NCBI GenBank assembly: GCA_964578835.1
Contig: CAZOEL010000017.1
Location: 28,286 to 92,285, forward strand
Length of the DNA stretch: 64,000 bases
Reading direction: 5' to 3'
Source: CAZOEL01 sp964578835
Lineage (GTDB): Bacteria; Desulfobacterota; Syntrophobacteria; Syntrophobacterales; Syntrophobacteraceae
In this document: piece by piece, positions 16,823 to 26,875 of the stretch
How positions within the stretch are numbered: the stretch's first letter is position 1
Layout of the letters: each line of letters begins with the position of its first letter
Position numbers and translations under genes: made by a program
The notes under the pieces: generated by a model
Database searches by the model: none
The model's input: the letters and a program-made list of their open reading frames with translations, nothing else
Told to the model about the DNA's origin: nothing

Positions 16823-19800
16823 ATGAAAGAGATGCAGGACGCCTCTTCGATAAGGAATAAACTCATCGCTTTGCACGAGAAGCTGTCTCCTCTGGATCAG
16901 GCCCTTCTACAGATTGCCGCCGTGATTTATGAACCGACGGATGCCGCCACCATATTCAAAATCCTGAAGGAAGCCAAGCTTACTTTTCCAGATGTTGATA
17001 TTACCGGCGTTGAGCTCGTTAAAGCCCGCCTCTCGAGGCTTCAGGACCTTAAATTTCTTGGCGGAAAGAATCAATGCCACCAGGCTTTCATAGAAATCGC
17101 CTGCCGAAAGGCTCTGGCCATACCGGTCATTTCTACGCAGGGAGAGAAGATCACGAACCTGGAGCTCCCTTCCGCGTGGTCGCGGCCCAAGGCTGGAGCT
17201 GTCTGCTTTTCATGCCGGAAACCGCTCTCCGATCTCGCCCTCGAGAATTCATTCGGTTTCACATGTCTTTCCTGCGTCGATAGCGAGCTAGAAGCTCTGG
17301 CGGCAAAGGAGGACCTCGCCAACTGGTCTATTTCAAGGCTCAAGAAGGCTCTCTCTTCCGAAGGCGATTTATTTTCCCGATTGACCGTACTCTGGAGATT
17401 TAACGAGGCGGTCGCAATAGTCGCCGCGCGAATCCCATCGGAAGTGGAAGCATTGCTTGCTCTGGCAGTCCGCAATATCGGACATGCCGACGGACATCCG
17501 ATGGAGCAGACAGTCCGTCAGGCGGCTTTGAACGCTTGCCACAAGCAAGGACAGAATGTCCTTCCGCACATATTCAATCAACTAACCAAAGAGCCCTGGC
17601 AGTTTTATATCAATGCAATCATGCTCGCGGCCGCCCTTTCATCCCATGACGAGAAAGTCGTCAAGCTTCTCGAGGAAGCTTCCCGGGATTCCAATGCGGA
17701 AGTGAGGAAGCGCGCGCTCCTCTTTGTCACGAGCAAAAAAAGCTCATGGTCCGGAAGGCTTGCCAATCTTCTCCTCACCGAGCCGGACCCGGCGCTTGCG
17801 AACAAAAGTTACGCCACATTGAAAAGATATGCGGAGAATCGGCGCAAGCACTCTGACGAGGCCCAGTCTCACTCCCCTTCCAATCGCTTCGAGCTGATCG
17901 CTCGTTGCGTCCAGGAAAATTTACCGGCGCGGTGGTCTTACTACGACAAATCCGAAGAATCCTGCCGGCGAGTTATGAGGGAACTGCGAATCGCTTTATA
18001 TACTCAAGATATGGAGCTGCTTCGCCAGTCCTACGATCACATTGTGCGACGCTGCCCCGACAGCTACTCAAAGCCGGAGCCATTGGCGAGGATCTGCACT
18101 AATCCTTTCGATCCCATATGGTTCAAGTCTCTAAGCGTGAGCCTCCAACGGGAGGCTCTGGTCGAAATATTTTACAATGCGGCCTTCACCCTCTCCGCAG
18201 ATGCGGAGCCCCTTAGCTATGCGCTTGATGGAGCGTTTCTCGATACGTTATCCGAGGCGCAAAAACCCAGCTTCTATCACCACCTCGTCTCCCGTTTGAT
18301 CTTGGGAGGAAGACTCGTCGAAGCGCGGAAGCTCATTGAAGAGATGGAAAAACAATCCGAGATTCTTTTCGGAATGAGAGGATGGGTCTATCTGCTGGAG
18401 GGAAAAGAAGACGAAGCTTTGGCGTCTTTCGCGAAAGACCTCAAGGCGCTGCAGGCAAGGATGAAGAAAAGGAGCTTCTACTTTGGAGGCTTTGAAGGCT
18501 TCGTTTATATCTTGGCTCTTTTGCTTCGCGAAGATCCGGGCCTTTATGCAACGATGCAGAGCCTTATAGATTCGGCGACGATGAGCTCTAACGGAAATTC
18601 TTTCATGCTCACGGAATATAAGTCTCTCAGAGCTGTTGCGTTCAGCCAGCGCGCGGAGGTTGATGCGGCCAGGAAGATCACCTCAAAGCTTCCGAAGAAC
18701 GCAGGCGGCCTCCGAACGTTCATTCATGCGCTCATTGTTTTCTGGAGCCAAGGAGAGATCGATGAGGAGCGGACCGATGCGTTGAGCGAAGTTTTTGTGA
18801 GGGCCAGGGAAATCGGGCTTGACTGGATTGCCGTGGAAAGCGCCGAGCTCCTTTGCCGCACAGAGGGAGAAACCCCGGTGCGGCGAAACTACATCGAAAG
18901 AATGTGCAAAGAAACCGGGATTACTCCGATTGTCTCTCGAATCCGAATCGAAGAAATGTGGAAGAGGCGGCTTCGCGCGTTGGTTCAGACGACGGCCCCG
19001 CCCGTTCAGCAGATAGAGTCTCCGCAGGAAGTCAGCTCGAGGCTGGTATGGCTTGTCAGTCTTGAAAACGACTCTCTTGCCCTAAATCCAGTCGAGCAGA
19101 AACGCTCCGCGAAAGGCTCCTGGACCAAAGGACGTCCAGTTGCTCTAAGCCGTCTGTTCGGAGAGCCCAGGCCCGACTATCTCACGCCAAGGGACCACGC
19201 CATCTGCAGCGCCATAGAGCGTGAGGGGCGTTACAGCTATGTGACTCATCGGATAGACATGGCGAAAGCCTTACCAGACGTTATCGGCCACCCACTGCTC
19301 TTTCTTGCCGAAGCCCCCGAGGTTCGCGTAGAGGTGGCGCGCGGAGAGCCCGAAGTCCTTGTAACCCAGGAAGGACAAGACCTGGTTATCCGCTTCTCGC
19401 CCGAGAAGACAGACTCCCGTCTGGTCGTGATCCGGGAAACGCCTACCCGGTTCAAGGTGGTGGAGCTTACCGAAGAGCACAGAAATATTGCGAGAATTCT
19501 CGGTGCTGAGGGACTCTCTGTTCCAGCATCCGCATCGAAAGATGTTCTTGAAGCAATAGCCGGCATATCTTCTCATGTAACAGTCCATTCGGCAATCGGA
19601 GGCTCAGCGAGCGAGATCATCGAAGCCGAAGCCGACTCCACTCCCCACGCACACCTGGCGCCATCGGGCTCGGGATTTCGGCTCGAGCTGTTCACGCAGC
19701 CGTTAGGTCCGGGAGGCCCCTATCTCAAACCGGGACGGGGAATGGAGAACATCATTTCGGAAGTGGATGGCCGATTGCTCCATACCAGACGCGATCTCAA

Positions 19801-21760
19801 ACGCGAAGAGCAGCGGGCGGAAATTGTGGAGACAGTATGCGCGTCGCTCGCCACTCTTGGGAGCATCGAGCGCTCTTGGCTTCTGAATGATCCACAGGAG
19901 TGTCTGGAAGTTCTTTTTGACCTCCGCGCCATGCAGGAGCGAGGAGAAGTCGTTGTCGAGTGGCCCGAGGGAGAGAAGCTCAAGCTCACTCGGGAAGCCT
20001 CGTTTAACCAACTACGGCTGACTGTTCGCGAAAAGACTGACTGGTTTGAGATAACCGGAGACCTTCAGGTGGAAGAAGGCCGGGTCGTCGATATGAAACG
20101 ACTTCTGGAAGCGATGCAAGCTTCGAAATCGCGCTTCATCCCTCTTGAGGAAGGGGAGTTCCTCGTGCTCACCCGCGAGCTTCAAAGACGTCTCGAAGAG
20201 CTCGAGCTTTACGCGCAAAAGCATGGCAAGGATTTGCGCCTGCACCCGCTGGCCGCGCTTGCCGTTCAGGACTTCATGGACCGGCTTCCGCATCTCGACG
20301 CCGATGAAAGCTGGAAGAGGAGAATCGAAGGCATTCGAGCAGGTCTTAGCCTCATCCCGCAAATCCCATCCACATTCAAAGCCGTGCTCCGAGATTATCA
20401 GATAGAAGGGTTCCAGTGGCTCGCAAGGCTGGCTCATCTTGGCCTCGGGGCGTGTCTTGCCGACGATATGGGACTTGGCAAAACCATCCAGGCTCTGGCA
20501 ATACTATTGAAGCGCGCCCCTGATGGACCCAGCCTGGTGGTGGCCCCCACGTCGGTTTGCATGAACTGGGTGAGCGAGGCGAACCGTTTTGCGCCAACCA
20601 TCAATGTAAACCTCCTGGCAAACGGGAACAGGGAAGATCTCATCCGAGGCTTGGGTCCCATGGACCTGCTCGTAACCAGCTACGGACTCATGGCGCAGGA
20701 AACTGAATTGCTCTCCTCGGTTGAATGGAGCTGCATCGTTCTAGATGAAGCTCAGGCCATAAAGAACATCGCCACCAAAAGAACGCAGGCCGCCATGAGT
20801 CTTAAGGGCGGATTCAAGATGATCACAACTGGAACTCCGGTCGAAAATCATCTAAGCGAGCTCTGGACGCTTTATAACTTCATAAATAACGGTCTTCTTG
20901 GCTCCAGGCAAAAATTCAACGAGCGTTTCGCCATTCCCATCGAACGTTACAACGACCGTGATGCAAGAACGCGCCTCAAGAAGCTAATACAGCCTTTTAT
21001 CTTGAGGCGCACCAAGGCCCAGGTGCTCGAGGAGCTGCCACCCAGGACCGAAGTATCTCTCCAGGTTGAGTTGAGCGAAGAGGAAAAAGCCTTCTACGAG
21101 GCTCTAAGACGGCAGGCCCTCGAGCGGCTCTCCCTCGATGACGCCCCGGCGGCGCAAAAGCACATCAAGATTTTGGCGGAAATCATTCGGTTGCGCCAGG
21201 CCTGCTGTCATCCCCGCATGGTCGCGCCCGAAAGCCCTCTTTCCAGCGCCAAAATCGCCCTCTTTGGCGAGATCGTATCGGAGCTTATGGAAAACGGGCA
21301 CAAGGCTTTGGTCTTCAGCCAGTTTGTGAGCTTCCTCGGGCTCATTCGGGAATACCTCGACTCCCGGGGGATCGACTACCGTTATCTAGACGGCTCTACG
21401 CCTCCAGCGGAAAGAAAAAGACAGGTGGATCTCTTCCAGGCGGGACACGGCGATCTTTTCCTCATAAGCCTCAAGGCGGGCGGACTCGGACTGAACCTTA
21501 CGGCTGCAGATTACGTCATCCACATGGACCCGTGGTGGAATCCCGCGGTCGAGGATCAGGCCTCGGATCGAGCCCACCGCATCGGGCAGCTCCATCCGGT
21601 CACTGTATATCGGCTGGTGACTCAAAACACCATTGAAGAGAAGATCATCAAGCTCCATCAAGAAAAGCGGGATCTCGCGGGGAGCCTCCTGGACGGGAGC
21701 GACATCAGCGGCAAGATATCCGCCGAAGAGCTGCTGAACCTCATATCGGGCAGGGAGTGA
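16823..21760 (+). CDS. giant SNF2-family ATPase with zinc ribbon and HEAT-like N-terminus
   Basis: 1,645 residues. The C-terminal third is a complete SNF2 motor: DYQIEGFQWL (about 1190), Walker A DDMGLGKT (about 1217), DEAQ box (about 1305), and the helicase C lobe from about 1490 with LDGSTPPAERKRQ, SLKAGGLGLNLT and SDRAHRIGQ. The N-terminal 1,180 residues are unusual: a four-cysteine zinc ribbon (CFSC...CLSC, about 127-150), HEAT-like helical repeats (about 210-345), TPR-like helices, and a beta-rich part before the motor. Such proteins remodel protein-DNA or RNA-polymerase complexes; the bacterial role here is unknown. ATG 16823 or 16832 may be used. Confidence 0.9.
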   Translation: MKEMQDASSIRNKLIALHEKLSPLDQALLQIAAVIYEPTDAATIFKILKEAKLTFPDVDITGVELVKARLSRLQDLKFLGGKNQCHQAFIEIACRKALAIPVISTQGEKITNLELPSAWSRPKAGAVCFSCRKPLSDLALENSFGFTCLSCVDSELEALAAKEDLANWSISRLKKALSSEGDLFSRLTVLWRFNEAVAIVAARIPSEVEALLALAVRNIGHADGHPMEQTVRQAALNACHKQGQNVLPHIFNQLTKEPWQFYINAIMLAAALSSHDEKVVKLLEEASRDSNAEVRKRALLFVTSKKSSWSGRLANLLLTEPDPALANKSYATLKRYAENRRKHSDEAQSHSPSNRFELIARCVQENLPARWSYYDKSEESCRRVMRELRIALYTQDMELLRQSYDHIVRRCPDSYSKPEPLARICTNPFDPIWFKSLSVSLQREALVEIFYNAAFTLSADAEPLSYALDGAFLDTLSEAQKPSFYHHLVSRLILGGRLVEARKLIEEMEKQSEILFGMRGWVYLLEGKEDEALASFAKDLKALQARMKKRSFYFGGFEGFVYILALLLREDPGLYATMQSLIDSATMSSNGNSFMLTEYKSLRAVAFSQRAEVDAARKITSKLPKNAGGLRTFIHALIVFWSQGEIDEERTDALSEVFVRAREIGLDWIAVESAELLCRTEGETPVRRNYIERMCKETGITPIVSRIRIEEMWKRRLRALVQTTAPPVQQIESPQEVSSRLVWLVSLENDSLALNPVEQKRSAKGSWTKGRPVALSRLFGEPRPDYLTPRDHAICSAIEREGRYSYVTHRIDMAKALPDVIGHPLLFLAEAPEVRVEVARGEPEVLVTQEGQDLVIRFSPEKTDSRLVVIRETPTRFKVVELTEEHRNIARILGAEGLSVPASASKDVLEAIAGISSHVTVHSAIGGSASEIIEAEADSTPHAHLAPSGSGFRLELFTQPLGPGGPYLKPGRGMENIISEVDGRLLHTRRDLKREEQRAEIVETVCASLATLGSIERSWLLNDPQECLEVLFDLRAMQERGEVVVEWPEGEKLKLTREASFNQLRLTVREKTDWFEITGDLQVEEGRVVDMKRLLEAMQASKSRFIPLEEGEFLVLTRELQRRLEELELYAQKHGKDLRLHPLAALAVQDFMDRLPHLDADESWKRRIEGIRAGLSLIPQIPSTFKAVLRDYQIEGFQWLARLAHLGLGACLADDMGLGKTIQALAILLKRAPDGPSLVVAPTSVCMNWVSEANRFAPTINVNLLANGNREDLIRGLGPMDLLVTSYGLMAQETELLSSVEWSCIVLDEAQAIKNIATKRTQAAMSLKGGFKMITTGTPVENHLSELWTLYNFINNGLLGSRQKFNERFAIPIERYNDRDARTRLKKLIQPFILRRTKAQVLEELPPRTEVSLQVELSEEEKAFYEALRRQALERLSLDDAPAAQKHIKILAEIIRLRQACCHPRMVAPESPLSSAKIALFGEIVSELMENGHKALVFSQFVSFLGLIREYLDSRGIDYRYLDGSTPPAERKRQVDLFQAGHGDLFLISLKAGGLGLNLTAADYVIHMDPWWNPAVEDQASDRAHRIGQLHPVTVYRLVTQNTIEEKIIKLHQEKRDLAGSLLDGSDISGKISAEELLNLISGRE

Positions 21761-21776
21761 GCTAAAAGAAAAGCTT

Positions 21777-22910
21777 TTACGGGGAAGAATGCTCCAAAGG
21801 ATTGAGAAAATACTTATAGCGATGCTTCCCGATGTTGCAGTAAATCTCATAGGAAATCGTGCCGCAGAGATCTGCTATTTCCTCAGCGCTGATTCGCTCC
21901 TCGCCTTGAGACCCCAGGAGAACGACCTCGTCGTCTTCTCTTGCTTCGGGAATTCCCGTAACATCCACAGTGACCATGTTCATCGAGATGCGGCCGACGA
22001 CCGGGGCGCGTTTGCCGCGAATGAGCACTTTAGCGCGGTTGGACAGGATTCGCGGATACCCGTCGTCGTAACCCACGGGGATGGTCGCTATCCGAACCGA
22101 TCTCTGAGTCACGAAGGTCCTTCCATAGCCCACAGCGTGGCCCGCGGGTAGCGTTTTAACCTGGATGACCTTGGATTTGAAGCGCATTACGGGACGAAGA
22201 TCCGCTGGAAAGTGAAGACATTTTGACGGCTGGGAGCCGTAGAGCATGATGCCGGGTCTCGCTAGCTCAAAATGAGCGTTTGGAAGATCCATGATCCCGG
22301 CGCTGTTGGCAATGTGCGCGTAGAGACGTGAAAATCCACGGGAGATGAGCATTCGCACGGTTTGCCCAAAAAGCTCCACCTGACTTTCGCAATAGGACTT
22401 ATCCGCTTCGTCCGCTTCCGCGAAGTGAGACAGAACGCCTTCAATCTCTATTCCCGGCAATGTCGACAGCTCATTTATAAAGCTTGGCAGGTCCGGAAAT
22501 GTCACGCCGAGCCGACCCATTCCCGTATCGACTTTGAGATGCACTCGCGCGGGCAGGTTGAGGCGCAAAGCCGCTCGACTGAGCATCCTCGCATGATCGA
22601 GTCGGAAGAGAGCCGGCCTGATCTCGAGCTGCAGAGCTTCTTCCATCTCGGCAACCTCCAGGCCAAGGAGGACGATAATGGGCGCTCGGATTCCCGCAGA
22701 ACGAAGCTCCTTAGCCTCCCAATACTTGCTCACGGCCAGAAACGAGACTCCGCATGCGGTCAACTCGCGGGCCACGGGAATCATCCCGTGGCCGTACGCG
22801 TCTGACTTGACAACGCCAACAATGCCGGAGCTCTGCGTAAGGCAGGATCTGGCTTGAGAGAGATTGTGCCTCAAAGCGGCAAGATCGATTTCCACCCAGC
22901 TTAAAGGCAT
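21777..22910 (-). CDS. alr: alanine racemase
   Basis: PLP enzyme making D-alanine for peptidoglycan. The PLP lysine motif is VVKSDAYGHGM, followed by fold-type III barrel motifs (HLKVDTGMGRLG; HIANSAG), and the C-terminal domain has the catalytic tyrosine region ISYEIYCNI. The 377 residues are normal length. It ends 16 bp from the SNF2 stop in a convergent arrangement. Confidence 0.96.
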   Translation of the reverse strand: MPLSWVEIDLAALRHNLSQARSCLTQSSGIVGVVKSDAYGHGMIPVARELTACGVSFLAVSKYWEAKELRSAGIRAPIIVLLGLEVAEMEEALQLEIRPALFRLDHARMLSRAALRLNLPARVHLKVDTGMGRLGVTFPDLPSFINELSTLPGIEIEGVLSHFAEADEADKSYCESQVELFGQTVRMLISRGFSRLYAHIANSAGIMDLPNAHFELARPGIMLYGSQPSKCLHFPADLRPVMRFKSKVIQVKTLPAGHAVGYGRTFVTQRSVRIATIPVGYDDGYPRILSNRAKVLIRGKRAPVVGRISMNMVTVDVTGIPEAREDDEVVLLGSQGEERISAEEIADLCGTISYEIYCNIGKHRYKYFLNPLEHSSP

Positions 22911-23068
22911 TCTTTCCTCCTGCCCTTCAGATATGCGAAAAATTACGGGGTATCAGGCGGCGCTCACAGGGGACGCCGAATATGCCCTCTTTGCATTCAA
23001 AATAAAATATGTTAGGCCTTTCCAAAACGAATGCAATGAAAAACTTAACGCGGAAGGATGCAGCAACC

Positions 23069-23269
23069 ATGTTAGAGGGTTATTTGTTCACGGTAGCCGG
23101 ATTGATCTGTTTTTTTGAAGGGCTTCCATATCTTGCTTCTCCTGAGCAACTGAAGAAGTGGCTCCAGAAGATCACGTGCATGGAATGTAAGCACATGCGC
23201 CTTCTCGGCGGGCTGTTGATGGGCTTGGGACTCCTCTTCGTCTACTGGGGCCGCCGGCATGGAGGATAA
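23069..23269 (+). CDS. DUF2065 small membrane protein
   Basis: 66 residues from ATG 23069 (AAGGA ten bases before). Two hydrophobic helices (YLFTVAGLICFFEGLPYLA and RLLGGLLMGLGLLFVYWG) joined by a charged loop are the DUF2065 (YjeT-like) pattern. The frame is open to 23009 but the extension has no family match. Its end overlaps queA by 11 bp, which implies coupling. Function of the family is unknown. Confidence 0.8.
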   Translation: MLEGYLFTVAGLICFFEGLPYLASPEQLKKWLQKITCMECKHMRLLGGLLMGLGLLFVYWGRRHGG

Positions 23270-24338
23270 GGCAGAAATCGCCTACCGCCTTGACGACTAC
23301 GACTATGTTCTGCCTGCCGAATTGATAGCCCAGGAGCCATCCGCCAGGCGTGAGAAATCCCGGCTTCTCGTATTGAATCGAAGCCGCGGCGAGGTTGAGC
23401 ATTGCCTCTTCGAAGATGTTGTCCGCTTTTTGCATAGTGACGACGTTTTGGTTGTCAACAATACGAAGGTCGTTCCGGCAAGGCTTTTCGGGACGAAAGA
23501 AACCGGCGGACGCATCGAGCTTCTGATATTGGATCCCTATAAGGATGTAGATCTTGGGGCGCGGGATGGTTATACCTGCCTTGTGAAAGCATCCAAAGGA
23601 GCGAAGCCCGGAAGCCGCATTGCACTGGAGGGCGGCTGCGAAGCTGAAATTCTATCTTCGTTGGGCGATGGAAAGGCGCAGGTTAGATTTTTGGATGGAA
23701 AGCCCCTTTTGCATACGCTCAACCGAATCGGACAGGTTCCGCTGCCCCCATATATTCGCCGCGACGCCGGCGCGAGCGCCACAGTTGACGACCTGCGCTC
23801 TTACCAGACCGTCTACGCGAACAAACCCGGAGCTGTCGCCGCTCCGACAGCCGGGCTCCATTTCTCGGAAGAGCTCCTTGGAGCGCTCAAAAGACGCGGC
23901 GTCGATCTCGTAAAGATTACGCTCCACGTTGGCTACGGGACGTTCTCCCCGGTGAGGGTGGAAGACATCCGCGAGCACTCCATGCACGAGGAATATGCGG
24001 AAATAGAGCGGGAATCGGCCGAGCGCATCGAGAACGCAGCTAAAGAGGGGCGGCGCATTGTAGCCGTCGGAACAACGGTTGTGCGCGTCCTCGAGTGGGC
24101 CGCTTTACGGCTCGGCCGGATAACTGAATTCTCAGGATATTGTAATCACTATATTTATCCTGGATATCATTTCAAGATGGTCGATGCCCTCATCACCAAC
24201 TTCCATTTGCCGAAATCGACGCTTCTACTTTTGGTTTCCGCCTTCGCTGGGAGGGAGCCCATTCTAGGGGCTTATCGCGAGGCTGTGCGGGAAAGATATC
24301 GATTTTTCAGTTACGGCGATGCGATGCTGATCATATAA
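23259..24338 (+). CDS. queA: S-adenosylmethionine:tRNA ribosyltransferase-isomerase
   Basis: Adds the epoxycyclopentanediol part of queuosine to preQ1 in tRNA. The 359 residues carry the family motifs YVLPAELIAQEP, NNTKVVPARLFG, APTAGLHFS and NFHLPKSTLLLLVSAFAG. It lies between a DUF2065 gene and tgt, the standard queuosine pairing. Confidence 0.97.
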   Translation: MEDKAEIAYRLDDYDYVLPAELIAQEPSARREKSRLLVLNRSRGEVEHCLFEDVVRFLHSDDVLVVNNTKVVPARLFGTKETGGRIELLILDPYKDVDLGARDGYTCLVKASKGAKPGSRIALEGGCEAEILSSLGDGKAQVRFLDGKPLLHTLNRIGQVPLPPYIRRDAGASATVDDLRSYQTVYANKPGAVAAPTAGLHFSEELLGALKRRGVDLVKITLHVGYGTFSPVRVEDIREHSMHEEYAEIERESAERIENAAKEGRRIVAVGTTVVRVLEWAALRLGRITEFSGYCNHYIYPGYHFKMVDALITNFHLPKSTLLLLVSAFAGREPILGAYREAVRERYRFFSYGDAMLII

Positions 24339-24362
24339 CTAACGGAATCTGCGGATCTGCTG

Positions 24363-25487
24363 ATGGATTTTGAAATCTTAGCGCAAGAGCCTTCCTGCGG
24401 AGCGAGACGGGGCCGTTTGACAACTCCGCATGGAATTATTGAAACGCCCGTTTTCATGCCCGTAGGAACCCTGGCTTCGGTAAAAAGCCTTTCTCCCGAT
24501 GAACTGGAGGCGTTGGACGCCCGGATCATCTTGGGCAACACTTACCACTTATACCTCAGACCGGGCTCGGAGCGCATAGCCCGGCTTGGAGGTCTTCACA
24601 AGTTTATGCAGTGGAATAGGGGCATTCTGACAGACAGCGGCGGATTTCAGGTTTTCAGCCTGGCCAGAATCAACAAGATTGAAGAAGAGGGCGTGATGTT
24701 TCAGTCGCACATAGACGGATCTCGCCATATGATTCGCCCCGAGACCGCGATCGAAATCCAGATGCAGCTCGGCTCAGATATCGCCATGAGCTTCGATGAG
24801 TGCAATTCGTACCCGGTTTCGTACGAATACGCTCGCAATTCCATGCTGCGAACAGTGCGTTGGGCGAAGCGCTGCAAAGAGGCGCACACGCTGGAGGATC
24901 AGGCTCTCTTTGGAATCGTGCAGGGCAGCGTCTTCCTGGATCTCAGAGAAGAGTGCCTGGCGCGGCTTATGGAAATCGGCTTCGACGGCTTCGCCATCGG
25001 GAGCCTGGCCGTTGGCGAGCCCAAAGAAGAGATGCTCGCAGTCCTCGACGCCATCACGCCGCGTCTCCCCTCGTCGCGCCCCAGATACCTCATGGGAGTT
25101 GGAACGTCCGAGGACCTTGTGGAAGGAGTGCGCCGAGGCGTGGATATGTTCGACTGCGTCATGCCCACTCGCAACGCCCGAAACGGCATGCTTTTCACTT
25201 CCAGAGGCAGCATCCAGATAAAGAACGCTTGTTACGCAGATGACGAAAACCCCATAGAGCCCGAATGCGGCTGTTATACTTGCCGGAGGTTTTCCCGAGC
25301 CTATTTGAGACACCTTTTCATCGCCAAAGAGCTCCTTTCCTATAGACTCAACACCATCCACAATCTCTACTATTACCTTACTCTCATGAAGCAAATGCGC
25401 AAAGCGATCGAAGAGGCGGCATTCGGGGATTGGAGACGTCAGTTTTATGCCGTCCGAGACGTCAGCAATGGAGACGCATGTCTTTGA
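24363..25487 (+). CDS. tgt: tRNA-guanine transglycosylase
   Basis: Exchanges guanine-34 for preQ1 in tRNAs for Asp, Asn, His and Tyr. The 374-residue protein has TDSGGFQVFSL, the catalytic-aspartate region with MSFDEC and VMPTRNARNG, and the zinc site CGCYTCRRFSRAYLRHLF. It starts 25 bp after queA, with which it acts in sequence. Confidence 0.97.
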   Translation: MDFEILAQEPSCGARRGRLTTPHGIIETPVFMPVGTLASVKSLSPDELEALDARIILGNTYHLYLRPGSERIARLGGLHKFMQWNRGILTDSGGFQVFSLARINKIEEEGVMFQSHIDGSRHMIRPETAIEIQMQLGSDIAMSFDECNSYPVSYEYARNSMLRTVRWAKRCKEAHTLEDQALFGIVQGSVFLDLREECLARLMEIGFDGFAIGSLAVGEPKEEMLAVLDAITPRLPSSRPRYLMGVGTSEDLVEGVRRGVDMFDCVMPTRNARNGMLFTSRGSIQIKNACYADDENPIEPECGCYTCRRFSRAYLRHLFIAKELLSYRLNTIHNLYYYLTLMKQMRKAIEEAAFGDWRRQFYAVRDVSNGDACL

Positions 25488-25566
25488 TGCTCACTGGAGA
25501 GATCTCCCCACCTCCGTTGATTGCTATGCGCATCTTAAGATTATGAGAGCCTGCAACTCTGCGTAA

Positions 25567-25594
25567 TTGACTTTTATGAATATGCGATTATAAG
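25567..25594 (+). promoter_or_regulatory. putative promoter for the parvulin gene
   Basis: TTGACT (25567-25572) and TATAAG (25589-25594), 16-bp spacer, about 125 bp before the gene. Confidence 0.4.
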
Positions 25595-25716
25595 GGTTAC
25601 CAAAAGTGACAAGTAGGTCCGATTTTTGAAATCTTTTTTTGTTTGGCTTTTTCAAACGGGGAAGTCCCTCGAATATTGTGAGTTAGTATTTCAATAGAAG
25701 CCTAAGGAGCTCAAGC

Positions 25717-26688
25717 ATGAAACTCGTTTTTACCGCATGTGTCTCGATTTTTGCCTTTGCATTCCTTGCTGCGCACGTCTTTGCCGAAGATAAGAATTCG
25801 GATGGGCCGAAGGTAGCCTCCGTCAACGGCGCTGTCATCACTCAGACGGAGCTGGATAAGGAGGCAGGGCGCTTTGAACAGCAAATGGCCATGACCGGCC
25901 AACCTGCGAGCTCCGATCAGCTTGCGGACATGAAGAAGAAGGTGCTGGAAGGCATGGTTAACCGTGAGCTTCTCGTACAGCAGAGCAAGAAGCTCGGAGT
26001 CAAGGTGGAGGACTCCGAAGTGGACGCGCAGTTGGCGTCTCTCAAGAAAAGATTTCCCAATGAGGCGGACTTTACGAACGCTCTCGGCAAGATGAACACT
26101 TCCGAAGAAGAGCTGAAGACGCAATTCCGCCGCGATATGACCATTAAGAAGATGATCGATCAGGAAGTCATGAGCAAAGTCAGCCTCTCCAATGAAGAGG
26201 CAAAGACCTTCTACGATGGAAATCCCGATTTTTTCAAGATGCCGGAGACGGTTCGAGCAAGCCACATCCTTGTAAAGGTTGAATCGAACGAGAGCGAGGC
26301 CGATAAGGCCAAGGCGAAAGAAAAGATTAGCCAGATTCAAAAAAGAATCAAAAAGGGCGAGGATTTCGCCGCCGTCGCAAAGGAGACCTCCGACTGTCCC
26401 AGCGCGGCCAAGGGCGGCGATCTCGATTTTTTCCAAAAAGGACAAATGGTCAAGCCCTTCGAGGATGCGGCCTTCGCCTTGAAAGTCGGAGATGTCAGCG
26501 ACATAGTCGAGACTCAGTTCGGCTACCATATCATCAAAGTGACGGACAAAAAGGACGCCAGCACTGCTCCCTTCGATGAGGTGAAAGAAAAAATCGAAGA
26601 GCATCTGAAGCAACAGAAATCCAATCAGCAAGTGACTCAATACATCGATCAGCTCAAGGCCGGAGCCAAAATCGAAATCGTGCAATAA
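25717..26688 (+). CDS. periplasmic parvulin-type peptidyl-prolyl isomerase (SurA/PrsA-like)
   Basis: Folding catalyst and chaperone for exported proteins. The 323 residues have a signal peptide (cut near VFA-ED), a SurA-type N-terminal helical chaperone domain (about 27-165), and one parvulin domain (about 168-280; RASHILVKVES, AKGGDLDFFQKGQMV, TQFGYHIIKV). One PPIase domain rather than the two of E. coli SurA. AAGGAG precedes the ATG. Confidence 0.94.
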   Translation: MKLVFTACVSIFAFAFLAAHVFAEDKNSDGPKVASVNGAVITQTELDKEAGRFEQQMAMTGQPASSDQLADMKKKVLEGMVNRELLVQQSKKLGVKVEDSEVDAQLASLKKRFPNEADFTNALGKMNTSEEELKTQFRRDMTIKKMIDQEVMSKVSLSNEEAKTFYDGNPDFFKMPETVRASHILVKVESNESEADKAKAKEKISQIQKRIKKGEDFAAVAKETSDCPSAAKGGDLDFFQKGQMVKPFEDAAFALKVGDVSDIVETQFGYHIIKVTDKKDASTAPFDEVKEKIEEHLKQQKSNQQVTQYIDQLKAGAKIEIVQ

Positions 26689-26712
26689 TCCAAGCTTTCC
26701 ATGCGCCTGACA

Positions 26713-26744
26713 GCGTGCGATGCGCCCCGAAGCGCATCGCACGC
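26713..26744. repeat. strong hairpin after the parvulin gene
   Basis: GCGTGCGATGCGC and GCGCATCGCACGC make a perfect 13-bp stem around a 6-base loop, 25 bp after the stop codon. It lacks a T-run, so it is either a non-canonical terminator or an mRNA 3'-end stabiliser. Confidence 0.6.
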
Positions 26745-26875
26745 GCTTCCGTGCGTGACACATAAGCGTAGTCGTGGCATAATAAGATTCTTGAATGTCG
26801 TGAGCTATCTGGAAAGAGTTGTCTATCCAGTAGGGATGATTGCGTCACGGGTATATGGCTCTGATGGGGCGGACG

